Positions 26,338 to 35,805 of a stretch of DNA of 64,000 nucleotides are shown here, piece by piece (the stretch's first letter is position 1; each line of letters starts with the position of its first letter). The stretch spans positions 1-64,000 of the forward strand of contig NZ_LQOU01000026.1 of the NCBI RefSeq assembly GCF_002102155.1. The letters run 5' to 3'. A model generated the notes under the pieces. It was not told the origin of the DNA and ran no database searches. It saw only the letters and a program-made list of their open reading frames with translations. The DNA comes from Mycobacterium europaeum. GTDB lineage: Bacteria > Actinomycetota > Actinomycetes > Mycobacteriales > Mycobacteriaceae. Position numbers and translations under genes: made by a program.

Positions 26338-26781
26338 ATGAGTGACAGCGCGCAAGAAATCACCAATCTGATCTACACCTACGCCGAGCTTCTCGACGGC
26401 GGTGACCTGGACGGCGTGGCCGCGCTCTTCGAGCACGGCCGCATCTGCGGAGTGGAGAACGGTCCACCGGAGACGGTGTTCGCCGGGTCCGCCCGGGTGC
26501 GCGAGATGTACGAGATGGCCACGCGCATCTACTCCGACGGCACCCCGAAGACCAGGCACAACACGACCAACGTGCAGCTCTACATCGACGAGGCGGCAGG
26601 GACCGCCCGCAGCACGTCCTACTACTGCGTCACACAGGCCACCCCCGAGCTGCCGCTGCAGGTGATCGTGACCGGCCACTACAAGGACACCTTTGCACGG
26701 GTGGACGGCGCCTGGCGGTTCGACACCCGCACCATGTTCGTCGACCAGGTCGGCGACGTCAGCCGGCATCTGAAGTTCTGA
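26338..26781 (+). CDS. SnoaL-like / NTF2-fold protein
   Basis: A 147-residue SnoaL/NTF2-fold protein. It starts at MSDSAQEITNLIYTYAELLDGGDLDGVAALF, the standard cone-shaped-fold opening, with Tyr and Asp pocket residues and a TRHNTTNVQLYID strand. The family covers ketosteroid isomerases, dehydratases and pocket proteins of unknown role; catalysis is not demonstrable from sequence. I prefer ATG at 26338 over an upstream start at 26275, which would encode an unrelated basic segment. It begins a plus-strand run with the DUF1214-like and SDR genes. Confidence 0.85.
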   Translation: MSDSAQEITNLIYTYAELLDGGDLDGVAALFEHGRICGVENGPPETVFAGSARVREMYEMATRIYSDGTPKTRHNTTNVQLYIDEAAGTARSTSYYCVTQATPELPLQVIVTGHYKDTFARVDGAWRFDTRTMFVDQVGDVSRHLKF

Positions 26782-26803
26782 GCCGGTGGCCGAGGAGCAG
26801 CGC

Positions 26804-28048
26804 ATGCCTGAAGACCCCGTCGCGACGAAATCCCAGCACGAACAGGAACTGGCCGCCCTCGACCTGATCGAGCACCCCACGGTCAGGGCCGCCTATCGGA
26901 CGGTGGCGCAGACCTGGCTGGGCCGGGCCAAGGCGTCGGAGGCGATGCGGGAGCGGTTCGACGACGCGTTCGCCGAGGTGATGTTCTCGGCGGCGATCTG
27001 GTCGTCCAACCAGGACAAGCTGCGGCCCAAGGTCAGCTGCATCACCCGGCTGGCGCACCCCGTCGACGGCCGGCGCATCCCCGGATCACGCTGGGGCATC
27101 GACAATCCCGACAGTGTGTACCGGGTGATCCCGATCTCCGGCGACGAGCGCTACGAGATCCGCGGCCGCGTGGGCGAGCACCGGATGACGGAGAACTACT
27201 TCACGCTGTGGGATGCGCACATGGGCACCGTCGACGTGCTCAACGGCCGCACCATGCGGGTCGACGCCGACGGCAGCTTCACCATCACGGTGGACGCCGA
27301 CCCCGCCGGCGGCCGGCCCAACCACGTGCGGACCTCCCCCGCGGCGCACGAGTTCTACATCCGCGACGTGCTGCTGGACTGGGGCCGCGACGACCCCAAT
27401 CACCTTGAGGTACAACGGCTCGGCGGGCCGCCGGTGACGCCCGCGCGCACGCTCGACGAGCAGGCCGAGGCCACCGCCGCGATGATGGATTACTTCGCCA
27501 ACTTCACCGGCAAGCTCAGTCACGGCGTGTACAAGATGCCGGCCAACCACTTCAACCTGGCCTGGTCGGCCGACAAGGTCGGCGCCATGCGCAACCAGGT
27601 CTACGTCATGGGCCGCTTCGACCTCGCCCCCGACGAGGTGTTCGTGGTGGACCTCAACGACGGTGGCGCCGAATACTTCACGGTGCCGCTGAGCAACATC
27701 TGGGGCACCACGCTGGACATCCTCGACCGCACCGGCAGTCTCAACAAGGCGCAATCGGTGGCCAACGAGGACGGCGGCTACACCTACGTGATCTCCCCGA
27801 CCGATCCGGGCGTGGCCAACTGGATCGACTCCGACGGGCTGCGCGAGGGCATCCTGACGCTGCGGATGGCGGAATTCGGCGAGGCCGGCCCGCGCGAAGA
27901 CCTCGGCGCGCGCGGGCGGGTGGTCAAGCTGGACCGGCTCGACGCCGAGGTGCCGCACCTGCCGCGGGTGGACCCGGGGGCCCGGGCCGACCAACTCGCC
28001 GAGCGCCGCGCCGCGTATCTGCGGCGGCTGCCCGAAGGGGCGGCCTGA
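26804..28048 (+). CDS. DUF1214-like protein of unknown function
   Basis: A 414-residue cytoplasmic-looking protein. A central stretch (YFTLWDAHMG, VDADGSFTITVDAD, NHVRTSPAAHEFYIRDVLLDW) and a closing segment (VANWIDSDGLREGILTLRM) resemble DUF1214 domains, which occur near lipid and steroid enzymes; I am not certain of the family. ATG at 26804 has GAGGAG 6 bp upstream, favouring it over GTG at 26786. The gap from the SnoaL-like gene is 22 bp and the SDR follows after 1 bp, so the three genes form one operon. No signal peptide or catalytic motif is evident. Confidence 0.65.
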   Translation: MPEDPVATKSQHEQELAALDLIEHPTVRAAYRTVAQTWLGRAKASEAMRERFDDAFAEVMFSAAIWSSNQDKLRPKVSCITRLAHPVDGRRIPGSRWGIDNPDSVYRVIPISGDERYEIRGRVGEHRMTENYFTLWDAHMGTVDVLNGRTMRVDADGSFTITVDADPAGGRPNHVRTSPAAHEFYIRDVLLDWGRDDPNHLEVQRLGGPPVTPARTLDEQAEATAAMMDYFANFTGKLSHGVYKMPANHFNLAWSADKVGAMRNQVYVMGRFDLAPDEVFVVDLNDGGAEYFTVPLSNIWGTTLDILDRTGSLNKAQSVANEDGGYTYVISPTDPGVANWIDSDGLREGILTLRMAEFGEAGPREDLGARGRVVKLDRLDAEVPHLPRVDPGARADQLAERRAAYLRRLPEGAA

Positions 28049-28049
28049 G

Positions 28050-28880
28050 ATGGCGCGCTGGCTGATCACCGGATGCTCCACCGGCTTCGGCCGTGAAATC
28101 GCCCGCGCGGCACTGGAAGCGGGCCACGACGCGGTGGTGACCGCGCGGCGGGCCGACGCGGTGCGCGACTTGGTCGACGAGTTCGGCGACCGCGCCCTGG
28201 CCGTCGCGCTCGACGTCACCGACCCCGAGCAGATCGCGGCGGCGGTGTCGGCGGCCGAGGCGGCGTTCGGCGGCGTCGACGTCCTGGTCAACAACGCCGG
28301 TCACGGCTACCTGTCCGCCGTGGAGGAAGGCGAGGACGCCGAGGTCCGGAAGCTGTTCGAGGTCAACTACTTCGGCGCGGTCAACATGATCAAGGCGGTG
28401 CTGCCGGCCATGCGCGCCCGCGGATCGGGGCACATCATCAACATGTCGTCGATGACCGGCCTGGTCGCCAATCCGCCCAACGCGTATTACTCGTCGACCA
28501 AGTTCGCGCTGGAGGCGGTCACCGAGGCGCTCGCCACCGAGGTGCGGCCGTTGGGCATCAAGGTGACCGCCATCGAACCGGGCGCCTTCCGCACCGACTG
28601 GGCGACGCGGTCGATGAAGGAAACCGGCACTCCGATAGCCGATTACGTCGACGTGGCGGCGCGCAAGGATCTGATCAAGCAGTTCGCCGACCACCTCCCC
28701 GGTGACCCGAAGAAGGTCGCCGCCGCGGTGCTGATGGTGACCGCGCTCGACGAGCCCCCGCTGCGGCTGCTGCTGGGCCGTGACGTGCTCAAGGCCATGC
28801 GCGACAAGATCGCCGCGCTCTCGTCGTCGATCGAGGAGTGGAAGTCCGTCACCAAGGACGTCAATTTCGAGGGTTCTTGA
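28050..28880 (+). CDS. Short-chain dehydrogenase/reductase
   Basis: A 276-residue classical SDR. Visible are WLITGCSTGFGREIAR, LDVTDPEQI, LVNNAGHGYLSAVEE, INMSSMTG and the catalytic YYSSTKFAL (Tyr and Lys), then IEPGAFRTDW. This matches the oxidoreductase/SDR group often annotated as 17beta-HSD-like in actinobacteria. It follows the DUF1214-like gene by 1 bp. The stop is followed by a hairpin (28900-28945) and a convergent nitroreductase gene. Substrate not assignable. Confidence 0.9.
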   Translation: MARWLITGCSTGFGREIARAALEAGHDAVVTARRADAVRDLVDEFGDRALAVALDVTDPEQIAAAVSAAEAAFGGVDVLVNNAGHGYLSAVEEGEDAEVRKLFEVNYFGAVNMIKAVLPAMRARGSGHIINMSSMTGLVANPPNAYYSSTKFALEAVTEALATEVRPLGIKVTAIEPGAFRTDWATRSMKETGTPIADYVDVAARKDLIKQFADHLPGDPKKVAAAVLMVTALDEPPLRLLLGRDVLKAMRDKIAALSSSIEEWKSVTKDVNFEGS

Positions 28881-28899
28881 GGCAGCACGCGCCCGAGTG

Positions 28900-28945
28900 T
28901 GGGGCCTAGGTACGTTTTCCAGCCCGTTTACGTGCATAGACCCCA
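28900..28945. terminator. Hairpin between convergent SDR and nitroreductase genes
   Basis: TGGGGCCTAGGTACGT (28900-28915) pairs with ACGTGCATAGACCCCA (28930-28945), 13 of 16 positions complementary, around a 14-nt loop. It lies between two convergent stop codons and lacks a U-tract on the minus side; TTTT occurs inside the loop. A bidirectional mycobacterial-type terminator is likely. Confidence 0.55.
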
Positions 28946-28963
28946 GGTCGGCGAAAGCGGCGC

Positions 28964-29614
28964 TCACTCGTCGAGGAACACGACGTGCCGGTCCACCGCG
29001 TCGCGCCCGATGCGCAGGTTGTTGGCGGGAAATTCGGGGTCGGCGTACCCGATGGCCAAGCCGCACAGGATGTTCAGTTCGGGTGGGATGTTCAGCTGCT
29101 CGCGCACGACGTCGGGATAGCCGGCGATCGCCACCTGCACGCAGGTGCCCAGCCCGCGCGCGGTCAAGGCCAGCAGCAACGTCTGCAGGAACATGCCGAC
29201 GCCCATGCTGTCGGCGTAGCCGAGCTCGCGATGCATGCAGACGATGCCGCCCAGCGGCGCGCGGAAGAACTCCCAATTGCGCAGCACGGCGGTGCGCCGC
29301 GCCGCGCTGTCGTGGCGGGCGATGCCCATCGAGCCGTAGACCTGCGCGCCGGTGTCGCTGCGGAAATGGGCGAACGCGGCGGGCAATTCCGGGACGTTCG
29401 GCGGTTCGGCGCGGGCCTTTTCCAACATCGCGGCGACCAGCCGGTCCCGGGCCGCGCCGGAGACGAACACCATGTGCCACGGCTGCACGTTCGAATTCGA
29501 CGGCGCCCGGATGGCCAGCTCCAGCGATTCCTCCACCAGATGGCGCGGTACCGGGTCGGGCAGGAACAGCCGGCTGGAGTGCCGCTGCCGGACGGTTTCT
29601 TCCAAGTCGTACAT
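28964..29614 (-). CDS. FMN-dependent nitroreductase family protein
   Basis: A 216-residue nitroreductase-family flavoprotein. The N-terminus has RQRHSSRLFLPDPVP, with the FMN-phosphate-binding RxSxR pattern, then IRAPSNSNVQPWHMVFVSG and the C-terminal FMN loop GLGTCVQVAIAGYPDVVREQL and LAIGYAD. Members reduce nitroaromatics, quinones or enones with NAD(P)H. ATG at 29614 is used. It is convergent with the SDR operon and downstream of a 13E12-type gene, with one 45-bp repeat unit between them. Physiological substrate unknown. Confidence 0.9.
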   Translation of the reverse strand: MYDLEETVRQRHSSRLFLPDPVPRHLVEESLELAIRAPSNSNVQPWHMVFVSGAARDRLVAAMLEKARAEPPNVPELPAAFAHFRSDTGAQVYGSMGIARHDSAARRTAVLRNWEFFRAPLGGIVCMHRELGYADSMGVGMFLQTLLLALTARGLGTCVQVAIAGYPDVVREQLNIPPELNILCGLAIGYADPEFPANNLRIGRDAVDRHVVFLDE

Positions 29615-29640
29615 AGCCTCATGCTCTCAGGGCCGCCAGC

Positions 29641-29685
29641 GGCGATCGTGAGCGCGGCCTTGGCCGGGCGAAGCGGGTCGCCGCC
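29641..29685. repeat. 45-bp GC-rich interspersed repeat, single copy
   Basis: A unit of the family also found at 34515, 34570, 60668, 60724 and 60780. It shares GAGCGCGGC and GCCGGGCGAAGCGGGTCGCC, with partly complementary ends (GGCGATC and GGTCGCC). It lies between the nitroreductase start and the 13E12 gene stop. Confidence 0.75.
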
Positions 29686-29706
29686 ATCGGGGCATCGAGC
29701 CGGACG

Positions 29707-31068
29707 TCAAACGGGGTCGTCGTCGGTATCGCGGAGGAATCGTTCGGGGTGGTGGTAGTTGTTGGTGCGGGGTTGGCCGCGGTCGAGGTGGGGTGGGGGG
29801 ATCCATTCGGTTTCGCCGCGGGCGTTGGTGCGGGTGGTCCAGCCTTTTTCGGCGAGCCGGTTGTCGGGTCCGCAGGCCAGGGTGAGGTCGTCGATGTCGG
29901 TGCGCCGGGTGGCCTGCCAGCCGCGGACGTGGTGTACCTGGCTGTGGTAGGCCGGGGCGTCACACCCCGGCTTGGTGCACCCACGATCCTTCGCGTACAG
30001 CATGATTCGCTGGGCGGGTGAGGCCAGGCGTCTGGTGTGATACAGCGCCAGCGACCGGCCGTTGTCGAAGATCGCCAAATAATGGTGGGCGTGGCTGGCC
30101 CAGCGGATCACATCGGACATGGGCACCAGGGTGCCGCCGGCGGTCAGCGCCTTACCGGCGGCAGCCTCCAAGTCGGTCAGCGTGGTGGTCACCACGATCG
30201 ACACGGGCAAGCCGTTGTGCTGGCCCAGTTCGCCGGAGGCAAGCAAACCGCGAAGCCCGGCCAGCAACGCGTCGTGGTTGCGCTGAGCCGGGCTGCGGGT
30301 GTCGCGACGCACCCCGTCCTCATCGGGCGTCTCGTCGACCACCGGGGTCTCGTCGTCGGGGTTGCACACCCCCGGCGCGGCCAGCTTGGCCAACATCGCC
30401 TCGATCGCGGCCCGCAACTCCGGGGTGACCAGGCCACCGATGCGGGACATGCCGTCGAAATCTTGGCTGCCCAGAGTGATTCCGCGTTTGCGGGAGCGTT
30501 CGGCGTCGCTGCATTCCCCGTCGGGGTGCAGCCAGTCCAGGACCCGCTGGGCGTATTTGGCCAATTCGTCGGGCCGATACCCGCCGGCCTTTCCGGCCAG
30601 GTCGGCCTCGGCGGCCTGGCGGGTCAACGCGTCCACCTCGAGCGGCAGGTGGGCCAAAAAGTCGCGGATCACCTTGATGTGCCCGTCGCCGATCAGCCCG
30701 GCGCGCTGCCCGGCCGCGGTCGCGCTCAGCTGCGGCGGCAACGGCTCACCGGTCAGCGCCCGGCGTTCCCCGAGGTCGCGGGCTTCGGCGATGCGCCGGC
30801 CGGCCTCGGCCTTGGTGGTGCGCAACCGGTCGGCCAGCCCCGCACGCAGCGAACCGCCCAGCTCTTCGGCGCTGGCCTGCGCGTCGAGCTGGTTGATCAA
30901 CGCGTGCTGGGGTGTGCGCAGGCGGCGGGCCACGCTTTCCACCCGCTCCAAGGTGCGCAACCGCTCCGGGGTGGTGAGCACGTCGAAGGACAAGTCGCAC
31001 AGGCGGTCCGCGTCGCCGTCGAGCGCGTCGATAACCTCGACGATCTCCTCACGACTACTCGCACCCAT
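29707..31068 (-). CDS. 13E12-type DUF222/HNH endonuclease-like protein (intact)
   Basis: A 453-residue DUF222 plus HNH protein of the mycobacterial 13E12 repeat family. The DUF222 part covers about residues 1-330 ([49 protein letters not shown]). The HNH zinc motif follows, with [19 protein letters not shown] and [14 protein letters not shown], and the tail [21 protein letters not shown] is complete. The product is homologous throughout to the disrupted gene at 13119 and shows that the latter lost a Trp codon. These genes occur in many dispersed copies and may be mobile; no flanking attachment sites are evident here. Nuclease function is inferred only. Confidence 0.88.
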   Translation of the reverse strand: MGASSREEIVEVIDALDGDADRLCDLSFDVLTTPERLRTLERVESVARRLRTPQHALINQLDAQASAEELGGSLRAGLADRLRTTKAEAGRRIAEARDLGERRALTGEPLPPQLSATAAGQRAGLIGDGHIKVIRDFLAHLPLEVDALTRQAAEADLAGKAGGYRPDELAKYAQRVLDWLHPDGECSDAERSRKRGITLGSQDFDGMSRIGGLVTPELRAAIEAMLAKLAAPGVCNPDDETPVVDETPDEDGVRRDTRSPAQRNHDALLAGLRGLLASGELGQHNGLPVSIVVTTTLTDLEAAAGKALTAGGTLVPMSDVIRWASHAHHYLAIFDNGRSLALYHTRRLASPAQRIMLYAKDRGCTKPGCDAPAYHSQVHHVRGWQATRRTDIDDLTLACGPDNRLAEKGWTTRTNARGETEWIPPPHLDRGQPRTNNYHHPERFLRDTDDDPV

Positions 31069-31176
31069 GCCCTAAACTCTAGAAACACCCACCGACAACA
31101 AAGCCCTCATTGTTACCACTGAAGCTAAAGTGACACAAGGGATTACGTCGCAAGCGCGAGGCCGGGAGCAGGGGAC

Positions 31177-32121
31177 CTAGTCCCTGACGACGATCACCGT
31201 CTTGCCGGGGCGCCGCCCCGGACGCCCGCCGCTTTCGAACGCCTCGCGGCCCCGCTCGAGGGGGAAGGTCTCGACGATCTCGACATGCAACCGGTCACCA
31301 TCGACCAGCCGGGCCAGCTCGGCCAGCTGTTCGCGGTTCGGGGTGACGATGAAAAACGTTGCCGTGAAGCCGCATTCGTCGGCGCTGCCCGCCGGCGGCG
31401 GCGCCGACAGCGTGATCAGCCGGCCACCGCGGCGGAGCAGGCGAAACGACCGGTCCAGCGTCTCCCCGCCGACGGTGTCGATCACGACGTCGTAGGCCGC
31501 GTCGGCCAATTCCTCGGTGCGGACGTCGATCACCCGGACGGCCCCCCATCCGCGGACGAGGTCGCCGACGTCACTACGCACGGTCGCGGTGACGTGCGCA
31601 CCCAGCATCGCGGCCAGCTGTACCGTCAACGCACCCACGCCGCCCGCCCCGCCGTGGACCAGCACGGCTTCGCCCGGCCGCACGCCGGCGTGGTCCACCA
31701 GTGCTTGGAGCGCGGTCAGGCCGGCCAGCGGCAGCGCGGCGGCGACGGTGTGCGACACCGTCGCCGGCTTGGCGGCCAGGTCCGTCGCGGGCACGCAGAC
31801 GAATTCGGCCGCCGCGCCGTCGCGGTCGAAGCCGATCAGCCCGTACACCTCGTCGCCGGACGCGAAATCCGCCACGCCCGCGGCCACCTCGGAGACGACG
31901 CCCGACACTTCGTGTGACGGGATCACCGGTGTCCGGCTCAGGCGGGTCCAGGTTTCGTCCCAGGTCAACTCGTCGAAGGTGATGGCGGCGGCGTGGACGG
32001 CCACCAGGACCTCGCCGGCCGCCGGGACGGGCACCGGCGCCGGCCCTCCCCTTGCCCTCAGTCCCGGACCACGGCCGGGGCCGCCCCTGCGATGCGCCCG
32101 CAACGCCGTCGTCTCGGTCAT
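31177..32121 (-). CDS. Zinc-independent MDR-family (quinone) oxidoreductase
   Basis: A 314-residue medium-chain dehydrogenase/reductase lacking the structural zinc cysteines. The GroES-like part has [16 protein letters not shown] and SHEVSGVV; the NADPH loop is [21 protein letters not shown]. The C-terminus ([24 protein letters not shown]) matches NADP-dependent alkenal or quinone reductases. ATG at 32121 overlaps the ung stop as ATGA, making it the distal gene of thiL-ung-MDR. It is not beside ung in M. tuberculosis, so it is an addition to a conserved operon. The actual electron acceptor is unknown. Confidence 0.9.
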   Translation of the reverse strand: MTETTALRAHRRGGPGRGPGLRARGGPAPVPVPAAGEVLVAVHAAAITFDELTWDETWTRLSRTPVIPSHEVSGVVSEVAAGVADFASGDEVYGLIGFDRDGAAAEFVCVPATDLAAKPATVSHTVAAALPLAGLTALQALVDHAGVRPGEAVLVHGGAGGVGALTVQLAAMLGAHVTATVRSDVGDLVRGWGAVRVIDVRTEELADAAYDVVIDTVGGETLDRSFRLLRRGGRLITLSAPPPAGSADECGFTATFFIVTPNREQLAELARLVDGDRLHVEIVETFPLERGREAFESGGRPGRRPGKTVIVVRD

Positions 32122-32801
32122 GACAGCCGCCAATCGATCGGGTCGGCGCCCATGCCCGTCAAGAGTTCGTTGGCGCGGCTGAATGGACGCGACCCGAAGA
32201 ACCCCCGAGACGCCGACAGCGGCGACGGGTGCGGCGACTCGATCGCCACGCAATTGCCCTCGGCCAGAATCGGTTTGAGGGTCGACGCGTCGCGGCCCCA
32301 CAGGATCGCCACCATGGGCTGCGAGCGCGCCGCCAGCGCGCGGATCGCGCACTCGGTCACCGCCTCCCAGCCCTTGCCCCGATGCGAGGCGGGATTGCTC
32401 GGCCGCACGGTGAGCACCCTGTTCAGCAGCATCACCCCACGCTCAGCCCACGGCGTCAGGTCGCCGCACGAGGGCAGCGGATGGCCGAGGTCGGCGGCAT
32501 ATTCGTCGAAGATGTTGGCCAGGCTGCGCGGCAGCGGACGCACATCAGGGGCCACCGAAAAGCTCAGCCCCACAGCGTGTCCCGGCGTCGGGTACGGGTC
32601 CTGACCGACGATCAGCACCCGGACGTTGTCGAACGGAAAGGTGAACGCCCGCAACACGTTCGGGCCCGCCGGCAGGTACCTGCGCCCGGCCGCGATCTCG
32701 GCCCGCAGGAACTGACCCATCTCGGCGACCCGCTCGGCCACCGGCTGCAGCGCGGCCGCCCAGCCCGGCTCTACGAGTTCGGTCAACGGCCTCGCCGTCA
32801 T
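32118..32801 (-). CDS. ung: Uracil-DNA glycosylase, family 1
   Basis: A 227-residue family-1 UDG that removes uracil from DNA. The water-activating motif is [17 protein letters not shown], the Asn pocket is LLNRVLTV, and the DNA-intercalating loop is [13 protein letters not shown]. Length is standard. It corresponds to Rv2976c, lies 27 bp downstream of thiL, and overlaps the MDR gene by 4 bp. Confidence 0.97.
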   Translation of the reverse strand: MTARPLTELVEPGWAAALQPVAERVAEMGQFLRAEIAAGRRYLPAGPNVLRAFTFPFDNVRVLIVGQDPYPTPGHAVGLSFSVAPDVRPLPRSLANIFDEYAADLGHPLPSCGDLTPWAERGVMLLNRVLTVRPSNPASHRGKGWEAVTECAIRALAARSQPMVAILWGRDASTLKPILAEGNCVAIESPHPSPLSASRGFFGSRPFSRANELLTGMGADPIDWRLS

Positions 32802-32828
32802 CGGGCTCCTCCCCTGGCATCGATCACC

Positions 32829-33791
32829 CTAGTCGTCATAGGACTGCCAGCCCGCGTACCCGGTCCACTCCTGCCCGTCGACGAGCACTCCGGCCTTCCC
32901 CTCCAGAACCCGGCCGATGATTCGCCATCCGGCGGGCGCGGGGCCGGCGAAACACGCCACCAGGGCATGGTCTTCGCCGCCGCCCAGCACCCACGACCAC
33001 GGGTCGGCCCGCACGGCGGCGGCCGCGGCCGTCAGTGCGTCGTGGTCCGCACCCAGCGCCGCCGTCGACAGATCCATCGCCACCCCCGACGCCTCGGCGA
33101 CGTGCCGCAGGTCGGCGACCAGGCCGTCGGACACGTCGATCATCGCCTGCGCTCCCCCGGCCGCCGCCGCCACGCCCTGCCCGTAGGGCGGTTGCGGCAC
33201 CAGATGCCGGCGGCGCAATGTGTCGAAGCCCTCGATCCCCTTGTCCAACAACGAGAAACCGGCGGCCGAGCGGCCCAGCTCACCGGCGACCGCGATCACC
33301 GAGCCGGCCTGCGCCCCGGACCGCAGCACCGGGGCGCGGCCGTCCAGGTCACCGAGCGCCGTCACCGAGATCACCCACTGCGGGCAGCTGACCAGGTCGC
33401 CGCCGGCGATGCCCGCGCCGATGCGCTGCGCCTCGTCCCACATCCCGGCGACCAGCGCGTCGGCGTCGGCCGCCGACGTGTCACCGGGCGCCCCGAAGGC
33501 GACCACGAAGGCCGTGGGCCGGGCGCCCATCGCCTCGATGTCCGCGGCGTTTTGGGCGATGGCCTTGCGGCCGACGTCGTGCGGGGTGGACCAGTCCAGC
33601 CGAAAATGCCGGCCCTGCACCAGCATGTCGGTCGACACCGCGACGCGCCGATCCCGGGCGTGCACCACGGCCGCGTCGTCGCCCGGGCCGACCGCCACCT
33701 CGGCCGGCTGGCGGCGGCCGCGCACCAGGCGATCGATGACGGTGAACTCGCCCAGCTGTTGCAGGGTGGGGTTTGTTTCCTCGTCGCCCAC
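32829..33791 (-). CDS. thiL: Thiamine-monophosphate kinase
   Basis: A 320-residue ThiL that phosphorylates thiamine monophosphate to the diphosphate with ATP. LGEFTVIDRLV, VAVGPGDDAAVV (metal-binding Asp residues), VSTDMLVQGRHF and IDVSDGLVADLRH are family marks. GTG at 33791 has AAGGAGG starting 4 bp upstream and matches the M. tuberculosis N-terminus region (NPTLQQLGEF). A long upstream extension lies over the divergent DUF3515 gene and is rejected. It heads the thiL-ung-MDR run and is divergent from the DUF3515 gene, with 145 bp between starts. Confidence 0.95.
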   Translation of the reverse strand: MGDEETNPTLQQLGEFTVIDRLVRGRRQPAEVAVGPGDDAAVVHARDRRVAVSTDMLVQGRHFRLDWSTPHDVGRKAIAQNAADIEAMGARPTAFVVAFGAPGDTSAADADALVAGMWDEAQRIGAGIAGGDLVSCPQWVISVTALGDLDGRAPVLRSGAQAGSVIAVAGELGRSAAGFSLLDKGIEGFDTLRRRHLVPQPPYGQGVAAAAGGAQAMIDVSDGLVADLRHVAEASGVAMDLSTAALGADHDALTAAAAAVRADPWSWVLGGGEDHALVACFAGPAPAGWRIIGRVLEGKAGVLVDGQEWTGYAGWQSYDD

Positions 33792-33936
33792 GCCACCTCC
33801 TTCGGCGCGTCCTCGCCCTGTGCGGGCCTCCATCTCGGTCGCCGACCTGCGGTAAGTTGGGTTACTGCCCGCGCGAGCGGCCCGCGCCAGTGTAGAGGCC
33901 GGTGATGTCGTGCCAGAGATAGGAGGTGCGCGGGCG

Positions 33937-34509
33937 GTGACGACCGACGCCGAGACCGGCCCCCGTGGCGACGGGGGGCCGCCGCCCGCGGTGATCATCG
34001 CCGCGGTCGCCCTGGCCGTCGTGGCGATCGGCGTGATCCTGGTGATAGCGGCGAACCGAGCGGCACCGCCGCAACCGGTGGCCATACCCGCCGCCCCGGC
34101 ACCGCAGGCCGACAGCCCGGCGTGCCGGGCGCTGGCCGGGGCGCTGCCGCAGCGGCTCGGCGACTATCAACGCGCGCCCGTCGTGCAACCGGCACCCCGG
34201 GGTGCCGCCGCGTGGCGGGCCGGGCCCGACAGCGAGCCCGTGGTGTTGCGCTGCGGGCTCGACCGCCCCGGCGAGTTCGTGGTGGGATCTCCGATTCAGG
34301 TCGTCGACCGGGTGCAGTGGTTCGCCGTGCGCCCCCAACAGCAGTCCGCCGGAGACGCGGGCAGATCCACCTGGTACACGGTGGACCGGCCGGTGTACGT
34401 GGCGCTCACGCTGCCGTCGGGATCGGGTCCCACACCCATCCAGCAACTGTCCGAAGTGATCGACCGCACCATCGCGGCGGTCCCCATCAACCCGGCGCCG
34501 GCCGGTTAA
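33937..34509 (+). CDS. DUF3515 membrane-anchored protein
   Basis: A 190-residue protein of the actinobacterial DUF3515 family, corresponding to Rv2980. One membrane segment (AVIIAAVALAVVAIGVILVIAA) follows a short cytoplasmic start; the rest is exported, with two conserved cysteines (SPACRAL and LRCGLD) and WRAGPDSEPVVLRCG. GTG at 33937 is chosen because AGGAGG lies 10 bp upstream; an earlier in-frame GTG at 33910 would add nine residues. The function is unknown. It is divergent from thiL and convergent with ddl, with two 45-bp repeats in the gap. Confidence 0.85.
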   Translation: MTTDAETGPRGDGGPPPAVIIAAVALAVVAIGVILVIAANRAAPPQPVAIPAAPAPQADSPACRALAGALPQRLGDYQRAPVVQPAPRGAAAWRAGPDSEPVVLRCGLDRPGEFVVGSPIQVVDRVQWFAVRPQQQSAGDAGRSTWYTVDRPVYVALTLPSGSGPTPIQQLSEVIDRTIAAVPINPAPAG

Positions 34510-34514
34510 CTATG

Positions 34515-34614
34515 GTGGCGACCCGCTTCGCCCGGCTACGCCGCGCTCGCGATCGCCACTAACTCTAGGGTGGCGACCCGCTTCGCCCGGCTACGCCGCG
34601 CTCGCGATCGCCAC
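34515..34614. repeat. Two tandem copies of the 45-bp GC-rich repeat
   Basis: Two identical 45-bp units, 34515-34559 and 34570-34614, with a 55-bp period. Each begins GTGGCGACCCGCTTCGCC and ends GCGATCGCCAC, with inverted ends. They are the reverse complement of the units at 60668 and 29641. The second copy runs into the ddl stop codon. They occupy the whole gap between convergent DUF3515 and ddl. Confidence 0.88.
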
Positions 34615-35726
34615 TAGCGCAGGCCCACCCCGCGGGCCAGCGCCGTTTCCACCATGGTCGCCAGCAGGGTGGGATAGTCGACGCCGCTGGCCGCCCACAT
34701 CCGCGGGTACATCGAGATCGTGGTGAACCCGGGCATCGTGTTGATCTCGTTGAGCACCGGCCCCTCGTCGGTGAGGAAAAAGTCGACCCGGGCCAGGCCC
34801 TGGCAGTCGATGGCCTTGAACGCCCGGATCGCCAGCTGCCGGATGGTGTCGGCGACGTCGTCGTCCACCTTGGCCGGAACGTCCAATTCCGCTGCGTCAT
34901 CGAGATATTTGGTGGCGAAGTCGTAGAACGAGTCCTCGCGTCCCCGCACGCCGGCCACCCGGATCTCGCCCAACGTGCTGGCTTCCACCGTCCCGTCGGG
35001 CATTTCGAGGACGCCGCACTCGACCTCCCGGCCGGTGATGGCCGCCTCCACGATCACCTTCGGGTCGTGCCGGCGGGCCACTGCGACCGCCGCGGGCAGG
35101 TCCTCCCAGTCCGTCACCCTGGTGACACCGATCGACGATCCACCGCGGGCGGGTTTGACGAACACCGGCAGGCCCAGCCGCTCGCACTCCTCGGGTCGCA
35201 GGGCCGACCGTGACGGGCGCAGCACCGCGTACGCGCCGACCGGCAACCCTTCGGCGACGAACAGCTTCTTGGTGAACTCCTTGTCCATGCCCGCCGCGCT
35301 GGCCAGCACGCCGGCCCCGACATAGGGCACCCCGGCCAGCTCCAGCAGACCCTGGATCGTGCCGTCTTCCCCGTACGGACCGTGCAACACGGGGAACACC
35401 ACGTCGACGGACGCCAGCACCTCGCCGGCCCCGGGCGTCAGGGAGACCAGCTGGCCGCTGCGGCGGGGGTCCGCCGGCAGCGCCAGTTCGGTACCCGACT
35501 GCGCGGTGACCTCAGGCAGCCGCCGGTCGCTGATGGCCAGCGCGGCCGGGTCACCGTCGGTGAGCACCCAGGACCCTTCCGGGGTGATGCCGATCGCGAC
35601 CACCTCGAACCGCTGGGGGTCGAGGTTGCGCAGGATGCTGCCCGCGGACACACACGAGATGGCGTGCTCGTTGCTGCGCCCGCCGAATACGACGGCGACG
35701 CGCACGCGGCTTCCGCTGGCACTCAC
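34614..35726 (-). CDS. ddl: D-alanine--D-alanine ligase
   Basis: A 370-residue ATP-grasp ligase forming D-Ala-D-Ala for peptidoglycan, the target of D-cycloserine. Marks are [28 protein letters not shown], the ATP-grasp strand [17 protein letters not shown], and the metal-binding [12 protein letters not shown]. The GTG start at 35726 gives [16 protein letters not shown]. It corresponds to Rv2981c DdlA and lies 79 bp downstream of gpsA on the same strand, as in M. tuberculosis. Its stop codon is formed at the border of a 45-bp repeat. Confidence 0.97.
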   Translation of the reverse strand: MSASGSRVRVAVVFGGRSNEHAISCVSAGSILRNLDPQRFEVVAIGITPEGSWVLTDGDPAALAISDRRLPEVTAQSGTELALPADPRRSGQLVSLTPGAGEVLASVDVVFPVLHGPYGEDGTIQGLLELAGVPYVGAGVLASAAGMDKEFTKKLFVAEGLPVGAYAVLRPSRSALRPEECERLGLPVFVKPARGGSSIGVTRVTDWEDLPAAVAVARRHDPKVIVEAAITGREVECGVLEMPDGTVEASTLGEIRVAGVRGREDSFYDFATKYLDDAAELDVPAKVDDDVADTIRQLAIRAFKAIDCQGLARVDFFLTDEGPVLNEINTMPGFTTISMYPRMWAASGVDYPTLLATMVETALARGVGLR

Positions 35727-35805
35727 AACTTAAAGAGGCTACCGGTTGCGGCCGGCTCGGGCCGGGTGGCGGGCCGCCAGCTGGGGTTTCGGTGACCGCG
35801 CGGAG

